Source: Jiangella muralis (GTDB lineage Bacteria > Actinomycetota > Actinomycetes > Jiangellales > Jiangellaceae). Taken from it: a stretch of DNA of 64,000 nt. The position numbers and the translations under genes are program-made. The notes beneath the pieces were generated by a model. The model worked only from the letters and a program-made list of their open reading frames with translations. It was not told where the DNA came from and did no database searches. How positions within the stretch are numbered: the stretch's first letter is position 1; every line of letters begins with the position of its first letter. This document shows positions 9,391-18,264 of this stretch, in pieces. The DNA is taken from assembly GCF_001270745.1 (NCBI RefSeq), contig NZ_KQ434753.1:217155-281154 (forward strand), written 5' to 3'.

Positions 9391-10563
9391 TCAGTACGAG
9401 GGCTGCGACGGGTCGATCTGGCTGACCCAGGCGGCCACCCCGCCACCGACGTGGACGGCGTCGGCCAGGCCGGCGCCCTTGATGACGGCCAGCGCCTCGG
9501 CCGAGCGCATGCCCGACTTGCAGTGCAGCACGACCTGCCTGTCCTGCGGCAGCTTGCCCAGCGCCTCGCCGGTGAGGAACTCGCCCTTGGGGATGAGCAC
9601 CGCACCCGGGATGCGGTTGATCTCGTACTCGTTCGGCTCGCGCACGTCGACGAGGAGGAAGTCGCGCTGGCCGGCCTCGCGCTCGTCGAGCCAGCTCTTC
9701 AGCTTCACCACCGAGATGGTGGCGTCGGCCGCGGCCTCGGCGGCTTCGTCGCTGAGCGTGCCGCAGAACGCCTCGTAGTCGATCAGCTCGGTGATCGGCT
9801 CGGCGGTGGGGTCCTTGCGGATCTTCAGCGTGGTGTAGTTCATGTCGAGCGCGTCGTAGATCATCAGCCGGCCCAGCAGCGGGTCGCCGATACCGGTGAT
9901 GAGCTTGATCGCCTCGGTGACCATGATCGAGCCGATGGACGCGCACAGCACGCCCAGCACGCCGCCCTCGGCGCACGACGGCACCATGCCGGGCGGCGGC
10001 GGCTCGGGGTAGAGGTCGCGGTAGTTCGGCCCCTGCTCGGCCCAGAACACGCTGACCTGGCCCTCGAACCGGTAGATCGAGCCCCACACGTACGGCTTGC
10101 CGAGCAGGACGGCGGCGTCGTTGACGAGGTAGCGGGTGGCGAAGTTGTCGGTGCCGTCGAGGATGAGGTCGTAGCCGGAGAAGATCTCGAGCACGTTGTC
10201 GTTGTCGAGACGCGTCTCGTGCAGGACGACCTCGACGTACGGGTTGACCTCCTTGACGGAGTCGCGCGCCGACTGCGCCTTGGACCGGCCGATGTCGGAC
10301 TGTCCGTGGATGACCTGGCGCTGCAGGTTGGACTCGTCGACCTCGTCGAACTCGACGATGCCCAGCGTGCCGACGCCGGCCGCGGCGAGGTACAGCAGGG
10401 CCGGCGAGCCGAGGCCGCCGGCACCGACGACCAGCACCTTCGCGTTCTTCAGCCGCTTCTGGCCGGCCATGCCGACGTCCGGGATGATGAGGTGCCGGGA
10501 GTAACGGCGGACCTCATCGACTGTGAGCTCAGTTGCGGGCTCCACCAAAGGAGGCAGGGACAC
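9391..10563 (-). CDS. moeZ: Adenylyltransferase/sulfurtransferase MoeZ
   Basis: The 390-residue protein fuses an E1-like ThiF/MoeB adenylyltransferase domain (nucleotide loop VVGAGGLGSP near residues 45-54) to a C-terminal rhodanese domain with active-site loop HCKSGMRS, catalytic Cys348. MoeZ-type enzymes adenylate the C-terminal GG of small sulfur-carrier proteins and thiocarboxylate them, supplying sulfur for molybdenum cofactor, thiamine or cysteine synthesis. The GTG at 10563 gives the family N-terminus SLPPLVEPA and the usual 390-residue length, with GGAG 9 bases upstream; longer open frames upstream show no homology. The hydrolase gene ends 11 bp upstream, suggesting co-transcription. 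The molybdoenzyme-type gene at 56061 is a possible beneficiary. Confidence 0.95.
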   Translation of the reverse strand: MSLPPLVEPATELTVDEVRRYSRHLIIPDVGMAGQKRLKNAKVLVVGAGGLGSPALLYLAAAGVGTLGIVEFDEVDESNLQRQVIHGQSDIGRSKAQSARDSVKEVNPYVEVVLHETRLDNDNVLEIFSGYDLILDGTDNFATRYLVNDAAVLLGKPYVWGSIYRFEGQVSVFWAEQGPNYRDLYPEPPPPGMVPSCAEGGVLGVLCASIGSIMVTEAIKLITGIGDPLLGRLMIYDALDMNYTTLKIRKDPTAEPITELIDYEAFCGTLSDEAAEAAADATISVVKLKSWLDEREAGQRDFLLVDVREPNEYEINRIPGAVLIPKGEFLTGEALGKLPQDRQVVLHCKSGMRSAEALAVIKGAGLADAVHVGGGVAAWVSQIDPSQPSY

Positions 10564-10574
10564 GATCGGCTCCG

Positions 10575-11570
10575 TCAGTTCGAGGCGTGAGTTGTTTCCT
10601 CTGCCAACGGTGCCACGGCAGGCCGCATTCCCTGCTCGAGTGTTCGCCTGGTGGACGCAGGTGTCCGGATCCTGGACGCGTCGCGGATGAACTCGCGGAT
10701 GACGGCGGCGACGGCGCCCGGATGCTCCATCATCGCGACGTGCCCGGTGTTGGGCATGTAGACGAGCCGGGCGTAGCGCAGCGCCCGCCGCCACCGGGTG
10801 CGTCCCCACGGCCCGACCAGCGCGTCGCGCGCGCCCATGATCACCAGCGTCGGCCGCAGGAGGTGCCCGGCCGCCCGCCAGGCGGACTGCCGTCCCTGCT
10901 GCGTGTAGTGCCGGACGATCGAGCGCAGCGCGGACAGCAGGACGGCGTCGGCGTACGGCTTACGCATCCAGGCGTCGCGCTGCTCGGCCGCGAACGTCAG
11001 TTCGGCGGCCGGGATGACCGCCACGTCGGCGAACAGCACGGCGGCCAGCCGCGCGGCCTGCTTCTCCGGCTCGACGTACGCGGCCGACCGGAGGATCCGC
11101 TCCCCCAGCCACGGCACGGCCATGACGGCGGTGGCGCCGGCCGCCCACGGGACGCGGTACTGCGGCATCGCCGGCGAGACGAGGCTCAGCGTCAGCACGA
11201 GGTCGGGTCGCCGGGAGGCGACGTAGACGCAGATCATGCCGCCGAGGGAGTTCGCGACCAGGTGCACCGGCCGGTCGAACGTCTCGAGGAACGCGACGAC
11301 GTCGGCGACGTACTCGGCGACGGTGTGGTGGTCGCCGGGCGGGGACTCGCCGAAGCCGGGGAGGTCGAGCGCCCACTGCCCGGCGTCGTCGCGCAGCTCG
11401 CGCATGAGCGCCGTCCAGTTCGTGGACGACCCGCCCAGCCCGTGGACGTACACCAGCGGGGTCCGCCCGTCGGCGCCGTCGGCCGCGGGCGGCGTGGCGT
11501 GGCGGACGAAGACGCGCCGCCCGGTCGAGAGCGTCCGCAGCTCCCCCGGCCAGGCCTCGATCCGTTCCAC
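10575..11570 (-). CDS. Alpha/beta hydrolase
   Basis: The 331-residue protein has the alpha/beta-hydrolase fold: the oxyanion segment VYVHGLGGSSTNW, the nucleophile elbow ANSLGGM, a late acid near GARDALVGPWG and catalytic His in NTGHVAMMEHP. No signal peptide is seen, so it is likely cytosolic. The natural substrate cannot be read from sequence; esterase, lipase or C-C hydrolase are possible. The start is uncertain: GTG at 11570 gives VERIEAW, and another in-frame GTG lies at 11588; neither has a strong ribosome-binding site. It precedes moeZ by 11 bp on the same strand and is divergent from the small acidic gene at 11651. Confidence 0.85.
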   Translation of the reverse strand: MERIEAWPGELRTLSTGRRVFVRHATPPAADGADGRTPLVYVHGLGGSSTNWTALMRELRDDAGQWALDLPGFGESPPGDHHTVAEYVADVVAFLETFDRPVHLVANSLGGMICVYVASRRPDLVLTLSLVSPAMPQYRVPWAAGATAVMAVPWLGERILRSAAYVEPEKQAARLAAVLFADVAVIPAAELTFAAEQRDAWMRKPYADAVLLSALRSIVRHYTQQGRQSAWRAAGHLLRPTLVIMGARDALVGPWGRTRWRRALRYARLVYMPNTGHVAMMEHPGAVAAVIREFIRDASRIRTPASTRRTLEQGMRPAVAPLAEETTHASN

Positions 11571-11650
11571 ACTGAGATGTTGACACACCGCCGACTGCGG
11601 GAACGGTGAGCGGGTACCGTCGACGAGAGGCACTTTCCGGGAGGTGCACG

Positions 11651-11842
11651 GTGACCGAGCGTTGGCACGACGACGATCCCGAGGTCGCCGAGGGCGATCT
11701 GAGCGAGCAGCAACGCGCCCTCGTGGACGATCCGGACGACTCCGGCGACGACGCCGAGAGTGACGTCCCCGACGGCGTCGACCCCGCCGATGCGCAGGAA
11801 CAACGCCAGCCGGTCGGCTTCGACGACGACGACTACCGCTGA
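11651..11842 (+). CDS. Small, very acidic hypothetical protein
   Basis: This 63-residue product begins MTERWHDDDPEVAEGD and ends in FDDDDYR. It is rich in Asp and Glu and lacks hydrophobic segments, so it is probably cytosolic and disordered. I do not recognise a family. The gene is credible because GGGAGG lies 7 bases before the GTG start and because the next gene, a TetR regulator, follows 55 bp later on the same strand. It is too small for confident prediction by length alone. Role unknown. Confidence 0.6.
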   Translation: MTERWHDDDPEVAEGDLSEQQRALVDDPDDSGDDAESDVPDGVDPADAQEQRQPVGFDDDDYR

Positions 11843-11897
11843 GGGTTCGACGCCGGGAACGATACGATCCCGACATATATCCAATCCGAGGAGTGCC

Positions 11898-12521
11898 GTG
11901 ACGACCGTGCCCGCCATCCCGGCCCGCGGCATCCGCATGCCCCGGGACCAGCGCCGCACCCAGCTGCTCGGCGCCGCCCGCGAGGTGTTCGTCGCGCAGG
12001 GCTACCACGCGGCAGCCATGGACGACATCGCCGACCGCGCCGGTGTCAGCAAGCCGGTCCTCTACCAGCACTTCCCCGGCAAGCTGGAGCTGTACATCGC
12101 GCTGCTCGACGCCAGCAAGAACGAGCTGCTGACCACCCTGCACCGGGCCATGGCCTCCACCGACGACAACAAGCAGCGGGTCATCGCGACCGTCAACGCC
12201 TACTTCGAGTTCGTCGACAACGACTCCGGCGGCTACCGGCTGCTGTTCGAGTCCGATCTGCCGAACGAGCCGGCCGTCCGCGAGCGGCTGGACCGCCTGA
12301 CCGAGCTGTGCGCCCAGGAGGTCAGCCAGATCATCGCCGACGACACCGGCCTGCCGCCCGAGGAGTCCAACCTGCTCGCCGTCGGCCTGGTCGGCATCGC
12401 GCAGGTCACGGCCCGGTACTGGCTGTCGTCCGGCGGCACCATCCCGCGCGCGGCCGCCGCCGAGTTGGTCGCCACACTCGGCTGGCGCGGCATCCGCGGC
12501 TTCCCCAAGCGCGACGGCTGA
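11898..12521 (+). CDS. TetR-family transcriptional regulator
   Basis: The 207-residue protein has an N-terminal TetR helix-turn-helix (about residues 14-60) with the signature MDDIADRAGVSKPVLYQHF, then a C-terminal ligand or dimer domain. GAGGAG lies 5 bases upstream of the GTG start at 11898. Its position between the moeZ/hydrolase side and the DUF3107 gene matches M. tuberculosis Rv3208, a conserved actinobacterial regulator. The regulated genes and ligand are not evident. No clear palindromic operator was seen in the 55 bp upstream. Confidence 0.92.
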   Translation: MTTVPAIPARGIRMPRDQRRTQLLGAAREVFVAQGYHAAAMDDIADRAGVSKPVLYQHFPGKLELYIALLDASKNELLTTLHRAMASTDDNKQRVIATVNAYFEFVDNDSGGYRLLFESDLPNEPAVRERLDRLTELCAQEVSQIIADDTGLPPEESNLLAVGLVGIAQVTARYWLSSGGTIPRAAAAELVATLGWRGIRGFPKRDG

Positions 12522-12621
12522 TTACGCTCGCGGCGCACACGACGCCGGCGGCGGAATGGGCTCGACTAGCCTTGCGGTTGACCACACCGACAACAGGTCC
12601 TTGGGCCGAGGGGAGAACAGG

Positions 12622-12855
12622 GTGGCCGTGGAGGTCAAGATCGGCGTGCACAACGCCACGCGGGAGCTCGTGCTCGAGAGCGGTCAGACGCCGAAGGAGA
12701 TCGAGAACACCGTCCGTACGGCGCTCAGCGACCCCAACGGCCTGCTCGACCTCATCGACGAGCGCGGCCGGAGGCTGCTGGTGCGCACCGAGCACCTGAC
12801 ATACGTCGAGATCGGCGAGCCGGTCGAGCGCCGGGTCGGCTTCGGCACTGTCTGA
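12622..12855 (+). CDS. DUF3107 family small protein
   Basis: The 77-residue product starts MAVEVKIGVHNATRELVLE, contains LLDLIDERGRRLLVRTEHL and ends in RRVGFGTV. This matches the actinobacterial DUF3107 family (Rv3208A/TB9.4 in M. tuberculosis), whose function is not established. The GTG at 12622 is preceded by GAGGGGAG at a good distance; the longer frame from 12556 lacks a ribosome-binding site. It follows the TetR gene by 100 bp, the same order as in mycobacteria. Confidence 0.92.
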   Translation: MAVEVKIGVHNATRELVLESGQTPKEIENTVRTALSDPNGLLDLIDERGRRLLVRTEHLTYVEIGEPVERRVGFGTV

Positions 12856-12863
12856 GCTTCCGC

Positions 12864-13547
12864 TCAGGCCGACAGGCCGAGCTTGGTCATCCGGTCGGTG
12901 TGCTTCTTCGTGATGCGCGCGAACAGCTGACCGAGCTCGGCGAGGTCCATGCCGGGGCGGTCGACGCCGCCCACAAGGAGGGCGGCCAGGGCGTCCCGGT
13001 CGACGGCGACGCGCTGGGCCTGGGCCAGCGCCTCGCCGACCAGGCGGCGGGCCCACAGGGCGAGCCGTCCGGCCAGCCGCGGGTCGGCGTCGACGGCGTC
13101 GCGGACCCGGCCGACGGCGAAGTCGGCGTGGCCGGCGTCGGCCAGCACGTCGATGACCAGCTGCCGCGTCAGCGGGTCGACGGTCTCGGCGACCTCGCGG
13201 TAGAAATCGGCCGCGATGCTGTCGCCCACATACGCCTTGACCAGCCCTTCCAGCCAGTCGGCCGGCGTGGTGTTGGCGTGGAACTGCTCCAGCGGCACCC
13301 GGAACGGCGCCATGGCGTCGTCGACCGGCGCGCCCAGCTCGTCGAGGCGGTCGCGGATGCGCTCGAAGTGGTGAAACTCGGTGACCGCCATGCCGGCCAG
13401 CGCGGCCTTGTCGGCCAGCGACGGCGCCAGCCCGGCGTCGGCGGCCATGCGCTCGAACCCCGTCAGCTCACCCAGCCCCAGCAGGCCGAGCAGATCGACG
13501 ACGCCGGCCCGGTAGGCGGGGTCGTCGAAGGCGTCGTTGGCGCTCAC
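12864..13547 (-). CDS. Ferritin-like (MiaE-like) fold protein
   Basis: The 227-residue helical protein contains repeated Glu and His positions typical of ferritin-like carboxylate-bridged folds, for example AGMAVTEFHHFERI and VLADAGHADFAVG. Actinobacterial homologues (near Rv3210c) are grouped with MiaE-like tRNA hydroxylases, but the reaction has not been assigned with certainty, so only the fold is claimed. The GTG at 13547 gives SANDAFDDPAYR at the N-terminus; an ATG at 13601 in the same frame is an alternative and neither has a strong ribosome-binding site. It converges with DUF3107 (8-bp gap) and is divergent from rhlE. Confidence 0.8.
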   Translation of the reverse strand: MSANDAFDDPAYRAGVVDLLGLLGLGELTGFERMAADAGLAPSLADKAALAGMAVTEFHHFERIRDRLDELGAPVDDAMAPFRVPLEQFHANTTPADWLEGLVKAYVGDSIAADFYREVAETVDPLTRQLVIDVLADAGHADFAVGRVRDAVDADPRLAGRLALWARRLVGEALAQAQRVAVDRDALAALLVGGVDRPGMDLAELGQLFARITKKHTDRMTKLGLSA

Positions 13548-13601
13548 GTTGGCAACGATAACGGCGTGGCGCGGATGACGGTGGACAGCACTCCATTCCA
13601 C

Positions 13602-13629
13602 TTGCCGTTACACTAGGCGATGGTATAGA
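13602..13629 (+). promoter_or_regulatory. Candidate sigma-70-type promoter for rhlE
   Basis: TTGCCG (13602-13607) and TATAGA (13624-13629) are separated by 16 bases, an unusually good match in such GC-rich DNA. It would give a leader of about 150 bases before the rhlE start, in line with the long 5' leaders often seen for DEAD-box helicase genes. Confidence 0.5.
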
Positions 13630-13783
13630 TGGCGTCCGGGCGAAACGGGCGCCCCCTGGGGACGAACCGGACGTCCGTACGCGTACCATGCGGCCTCTGG
13701 GCCCGCCGGCGAACACCGTCGGCGCGCGGCCCGGTTGGCGCGTCGCGTACACAGCGTCTCGCGGCCCTGGGGTCCTGCGACGA

Positions 13784-15295
13784 ATGAGGCGAGACGCCCT
13801 GACAACCTTCACCGACCTGGGTGTGTTCCCACCCATCGCCGAGGCGCTCGAACGCCTCGGCATCACCGAGGCGTTCCCCATCCAGGAGATGGCCATCCCG
13901 GTCGCCCTGACCGGCAACGACCTCATCGGCCAGGCCCGCACGGGCACTGGCAAGACGCTCGCGTTCGGCATTCCACTGCTGCAGCGCATCGTCGCTCCCG
14001 GCGACCGCGACTACGGCCTGGCCAACGAGCCCGGCAAGCCGCAGGCGCTGGTCGTCACTCCCACCCGCGAACTGGCCGTGCAGGTCAACGGCGACCTCAC
14101 CACCGCTTCGGCGGTGCGCAAGGTCCGCATCGTCACCCTCTACGGCGGCCGCGCCTACGAGCCGCAGGTCAGCGCGCTCACCAAGGGCGTCGAGGTGGTC
14201 GTCGGGACCCCCGGCCGGCTGCTCGACCTCGCCGCGCAGGGTCACCTCGACCTCGGCCACGTCAAGGTGCTCGTGCTCGACGAGGCCGACGAGATGCTCG
14301 ACCTCGGCTTCCTGCCCGACGTCGAGAAGTTGATCGCGGCGACGCCGGAACTGCGCCAGACCATGCTGTTCTCGGCCACCATGCCGGCTGCCGTCATCGG
14401 GCTGGCCCGCCGGTACATGCGCCACCCCGTCAACATCCGGGCCGAGTCTCCCGACGACACCCAGACGGTGCCCGCCACGGCGCAGTTCGTCTACCGGGCG
14501 CACCAGCTCGACAAGGACGAGATGGTCGCTCGGCTGCTGCAGGCCGAGGGCCGTGGCCTCGCCATGATCTTCAGCCAGACGAAGCGGGCCGCCCAGCGGA
14601 TGGCCGACGAACTGCGCGACCGCGGGTTCGCCGTCGCCGCCGTGCACGGCGACCTCGGCCAGGGGGCGCGCGAGCAGGCGCTGCGGGCGTTCCGCGGCGG
14701 CAAGGTCGACGTCCTCGTCGCCACCGACGTCGCCGCCCGCGGCATCGACGTCGAGGGCGTCACCCACGTCGTCAACCTCACCTGCCCCGAAGACGAGAAG
14801 ACGTACCTGCACCGCATCGGCCGCACCGGACGGGCCGGCGCGTCGGGCGTCGCCGTCACGTTCGTCGACTGGGACGGTCTCACCCGCTGGAAGCTGATCA
14901 ACGACGCGCTCGACCTTCCTTACCCGGAGCCGGTCGAGACGTACTCCAGCAGCGAGCACTTCTTCCACGACCTCGGCATCCCGCCGGGCACGAAGGGCAT
15001 GCTGCCGCGGTCCGAGCGCACCCGCGCCGGGCTCGACGCGGAGCAGATCGAGGACCTCGGCGAGACCGGCAAGACCCGCAGCCGTCAGCCCCGGGCCCGC
15101 CGCGGCGGTGGCCGGCGCCGCACCCGCGGCGGCGAGCCCGCGGCGGTCGGCGCGCAGGGCCGCTCCGAGCACCGCTCCGACGAGGAGGCGCGGCCGCGGC
15201 GGCAGCGCTCCCGGCGCCGCACCCGCGGCGGCAAGTCCGTCGAGGACGGCGGCTCGGGCCACTCCTCCGAGGCCGACCCGACCGCGACGTCCTGA
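13784..15295 (+). CDS. rhlE: DEAD-box ATP-dependent RNA helicase (RhlE-like)
   Basis: The 503-residue protein has the complete DEAD-box set: Q motif FPIQEMAI (31-38), Walker A ARTGTGKT (51-58), PTRELA, the box LDEADEM, SAT in LFSATMP, and the C-terminal motif HRIGRTGRAG. After the helicase core a basic tail carries two RRRTRGG clusters that probably bind RNA. It would remodel structured RNA in ribosome assembly or mRNA turnover. The ATG at 13784 is used; a CTG at 13799 with GAGGCGAG upstream could be the true start, as homologues often begin near TTFTDLGV. Synteny matches Rv3211 (rhlE). A strong hairpin follows the stop. Confidence 0.93.
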   Translation: MRRDALTTFTDLGVFPPIAEALERLGITEAFPIQEMAIPVALTGNDLIGQARTGTGKTLAFGIPLLQRIVAPGDRDYGLANEPGKPQALVVTPTRELAVQVNGDLTTASAVRKVRIVTLYGGRAYEPQVSALTKGVEVVVGTPGRLLDLAAQGHLDLGHVKVLVLDEADEMLDLGFLPDVEKLIAATPELRQTMLFSATMPAAVIGLARRYMRHPVNIRAESPDDTQTVPATAQFVYRAHQLDKDEMVARLLQAEGRGLAMIFSQTKRAAQRMADELRDRGFAVAAVHGDLGQGAREQALRAFRGGKVDVLVATDVAARGIDVEGVTHVVNLTCPEDEKTYLHRIGRTGRAGASGVAVTFVDWDGLTRWKLINDALDLPYPEPVETYSSSEHFFHDLGIPPGTKGMLPRSERTRAGLDAEQIEDLGETGKTRSRQPRARRGGGRRRTRGGEPAAVGAQGRSEHRSDEEARPRRQRSRRRTRGGKSVEDGGSGHSSEADPTATS

Positions 15296-15303
15296 CGCGA
15301 TCA

Positions 15304-15348
15304 CGCCGCGACGCCCGCCACCGACACCCGGTGGCGGGCGTCGCGGCG
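15304..15348 (+). terminator. Strong hairpin after rhlE
   Basis: Two 19-base arms (15304-15322 and 15330-15348) are perfectly complementary around a 7-base loop, starting 9 bases after the rhlE stop. There is no U tract, as is common in actinobacterial terminators. It is the first of three hairpins in this gap. Confidence 0.8.
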
Positions 15349-15365
15349 TTCGGGTCCGGACATGG

Positions 15366-15496
15366 CGAAGGGATCCGGTGACCCCACGGGGGAGGGAGTC
15401 GCCGGATCCCTTCGGGTCCAGGTGCGCCTTCCGATGACCGCCGGCGCAGGGGTGGTGTGACCTCGGGGTGGAGGGTGCCGACGGTCATCGGAAGGC
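15366..15496. other. Two further long hairpins; possible structured RNA or terminator tandem
   Basis: Hairpin 2 pairs 15366-15378 with 15402-15414 (13 perfect bases, extendable to 17 with one wobble). Hairpin 3 pairs 15426-15440 with 15482-15496 (15 perfect bases) around a 41-base loop. Both loops are G-rich on the plus strand and C-rich on the minus strand. No convincing gene occupies 15296-15684; the remainder to 15684 is leader sequence before the LuxR gene, where I see no clear promoter. An open frame on the minus strand (15301-15663) shows no recognisable protein. Confidence 0.6.
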
Positions 15497-15684
15497 TGCG
15501 CGGCCGGGGTCGCAGGCGCCCCCTGCTGATCGGCCGTGCACGGGAGTCCGACGTGGTACCAGCCCGCCGTCTTCCCGGAGCCAACGCTACGAAGGGCCCG
15601 GTACGCCGACATCCGTAGTGAATACGCAAATTCTTCCGCGCCGATCACCGCGATCATGGTCATCTGCCTCTACCGTTGGCCTGC

Positions 15685-18258
15685 ATGCACGCCACTCACG
15701 CGCTGAGTCATTGGCCGCTGGTCGGCCGGTATGACGAGTACGCGGCCGCGCTGCACGTCCTGACCGGCAACGATTCCGCGACGGCGTACGGCGTGCTGCT
15801 GATCGGCGAGTCGGGTGTGGGCAAGTCGACGTTGGCGAGCCGGCTCGAGGAGGCGGTCACCGAGACGGCATATGTGGTGACCGTCACATCGCCGAGCCGG
15901 GCGCAGCCGGTCATGCTCGGCGCGCTGGCGCCGCTGCTGACCGACGTCGGGGCGCATGCCGACGCCAGCCCGATCTCGGTGTTCCAGGCGGCCGCCGCCC
16001 GGCTGGCCGGCGACGCCGGTGGCCGGCCGGTGGTGCTGCGGGTCGAGGACGGCCACCTGCTGGACGGCGCGAGTGCGAGCGTGCTGCGCATGTTGGCGAT
16101 GTCGCGACGGGCCCGGTTGCTGGTGACCAGCCGGCCGAACCCCGCGGTCCCGGACGACCTGCTGGCGCTGTGGAAGGAGGGCTGGCTGCGCTGGATCGAC
16201 GTCGCGCCGCTGGACCGGGCCGAGACGACGCTGCTGCTGCGCGAGGCGCTCGGCGGTGTCGTCGGCCGCGACACCGACCGCCGCATGTGGGAGGCGAGCC
16301 TCGGCAACCCGCTCTACCTGCGCGAACTGGTCCGCTCGGCGCTGAGCCGGGACGAGCTGGTGCACAACCACGGCGTGTGGACGTGGACCGGGCCGGTGCT
16401 GCCGGGCCGGCTGATCGAGCTGGTCACGGCCGAGCTGCGGCGCCGTCCGGACGGCGAGCGCGAGGTCCTGGAGATCGTGTCGCTGGCCGAGTCGCTGCCG
16501 CTGCCGCTGCTGTTCGAGCTGGCCGACACCGACACCGTCGACCCGCTGGTCGAGGCCGGCCTGCTGGTCGTCGACAACGCCGCGGCGCCGCCGACGGCCA
16601 CGCTGTCGCACCCGGTGTACGGCGAGGCGATCCGCAGCCTGGTGCCGCCCGGACGGCGGCGGGTACTGCGCGAGCGCGTGGTCCGTCACCTCCCCGGACC
16701 GCACGACGCGTCGCTGCCGGACCTGCTGCGGTGGGTGTCGTGGGCGCTGGAGGCGGGTTCGGTGCCCGAGCCGGAGCTGCTGGTCGAGGCCGCCGCGCTG
16801 GCCAACCGGCTGCAGCAGGCCGCCGACGGGCGCCGCTTCGCCGACCTCGCGCTGCTGGCCGACCCGGACGACGTCGTGGTGGCCGGCGCGCTGGCCGAGC
16901 GGGCCCGCGCGCACCGCGTCCTCGGCGCCGTCGACCGGGCCCAGGCCGACCTCGACCAGCTGCACCTGCTGCCGGACGACGTGCTGACGCCGCCGCTGGT
17001 GGCGCACGCCGCCATCACCGGCGCCGACGTGCTGTTCCATGGGCAGGCCGACCCCGTGGCCGCGGTGCGGCTGCTGGACGAGGCGCTGCCGCGGGTCGCC
17101 GTCTGCACGCAGTCGTCCGCCGTGGTGCGCGGGCACCGGCTGGCCGTGCTGATGAACGTCGGGCGCACCGACGAGGCGCTGGACGAGGCGGTCGACTTCC
17201 TCGCCGACACCACGCTGCCGCTGCTGGCCCGCATCCAGCTGACCGCGTCGGTGCAGATGTCGCTGGCCCGGGCCGGCCGCGTCGCCGAGGCGCTGCGGCT
17301 GGGCGAGCGGTACATGATCGCCGCCCGCGAGTCGCTGTCCGAGGCGACGGCCTACCTCATGCCGCTGCGCGCCGCCGTCACCGTGATCCGGCTGTTCGCC
17401 GGCGACGTCGACGGCGCGGAGCGGATGCAGGCCGACGAGTCCGACCTCGACATCGGGCAGGTGCACCACCACCGCAACGTCCCGGGGCTGGTCGAGGGCC
17501 AGCTCGCGATGGCCCGCGGTCGCTGGTCGGAGGCGTCCGGGCACCTCGGCGGGACCATCGCCGCGCTGCGCGAGGCCGACCCGCGCGGACTGCTGCCGGC
17601 CGTCCTGGCGCTGGCCGCGGAGTCCGCCGTCTGGCTCGGCGACGTCGACGACGCGGCCCGGTTACGTGAGGAGGCGCTGCGCGAGCCGGTCCACGAGACG
17701 TCGACGATGTTCGGACGGCGCCGCCGCACGCTGCTGTGGGTGGGCCTGGCCCGCAGCGAGAGCGACGCCGTCGACAACGCCATGGACGCCGCCGACGCCG
17801 CTGCCACCGCGCACCTGCCGCCGGCCGAGCTCGACTCGCTGCACGTCGCGCTGCTGGGGCTGGCCGACGGGCTGCCGACGGCGCGCGAGCTGACGCTGGC
17901 CGACGTCGCAAACCGGATGGCCGCCGCCGCCAAGCAGTGCGACGGCCTCCTGCGCGCCGACGCGATGGCCGGCTACGCCCGGGCCCTGGCCGACGGCGAC
18001 TCCGAGCTGGCAACGGCGTTCGAGGCGACGCTGGCCGGCTTCGGCATCTGGGCCAACCCGCCGCGGCAGCAGACCGTCGCGCTGACCCGGCGCGAGCAGG
18101 AGATCGCCCCGCTGGCCGCCGCCGGCATCTCGTCACGCGACATCGCCCGCCGCCTGACCATCTCGACCCGCACCGTCGAGAGCCACCTCGCCCGCATCTA
18201 CGCGAAGCTCGGCATCACCAGCCGGGCCGAGCTGCCGGCCGCGTTGAGCGGGCGCTGA
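15685..18258 (+). CDS. Large ATP-binding LuxR-type transcriptional regulator
   Basis: The 857-residue protein begins with an AAA/STAND-type ATPase domain (Walker A GESGVGKST at 41-49), has a long helical middle region likely forming TPR-like repeats, and ends with a LuxR helix-turn-helix (about 797-857: LTRREQEIAPLAAAG then TVESHLARIYAKLG). This is the LAL/MalT-like architecture, in which ATP and an effector control multimerisation and promoter activation. Targets are unknown. The ATG at 15685 follows in-frame TTG at 15676, which is possible but less likely. It stands alone: a hairpin tract separates it from rhlE, and it converges with dnaE with a 6-bp gap. Confidence 0.88.
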   Translation: MHATHALSHWPLVGRYDEYAAALHVLTGNDSATAYGVLLIGESGVGKSTLASRLEEAVTETAYVVTVTSPSRAQPVMLGALAPLLTDVGAHADASPISVFQAAAARLAGDAGGRPVVLRVEDGHLLDGASASVLRMLAMSRRARLLVTSRPNPAVPDDLLALWKEGWLRWIDVAPLDRAETTLLLREALGGVVGRDTDRRMWEASLGNPLYLRELVRSALSRDELVHNHGVWTWTGPVLPGRLIELVTAELRRRPDGEREVLEIVSLAESLPLPLLFELADTDTVDPLVEAGLLVVDNAAAPPTATLSHPVYGEAIRSLVPPGRRRVLRERVVRHLPGPHDASLPDLLRWVSWALEAGSVPEPELLVEAAALANRLQQAADGRRFADLALLADPDDVVVAGALAERARAHRVLGAVDRAQADLDQLHLLPDDVLTPPLVAHAAITGADVLFHGQADPVAAVRLLDEALPRVAVCTQSSAVVRGHRLAVLMNVGRTDEALDEAVDFLADTTLPLLARIQLTASVQMSLARAGRVAEALRLGERYMIAARESLSEATAYLMPLRAAVTVIRLFAGDVDGAERMQADESDLDIGQVHHHRNVPGLVEGQLAMARGRWSEASGHLGGTIAALREADPRGLLPAVLALAAESAVWLGDVDDAARLREEALREPVHETSTMFGRRRRTLLWVGLARSESDAVDNAMDAADAAATAHLPPAELDSLHVALLGLADGLPTARELTLADVANRMAAAAKQCDGLLRADAMAGYARALADGDSELATAFEATLAGFGIWANPPRQQTVALTRREQEIAPLAAAGISSRDIARRLTISTRTVESHLARIYAKLGITSRAELPAALSGR

Positions 18259-18264
18259 GCGCCG

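Noticed and set aside
15301-15663. 120-residue minus-strand frame in the hairpin tract
   Set aside because: It runs through hairpin arms, has no ribosome-binding site and no recognisable sequence.
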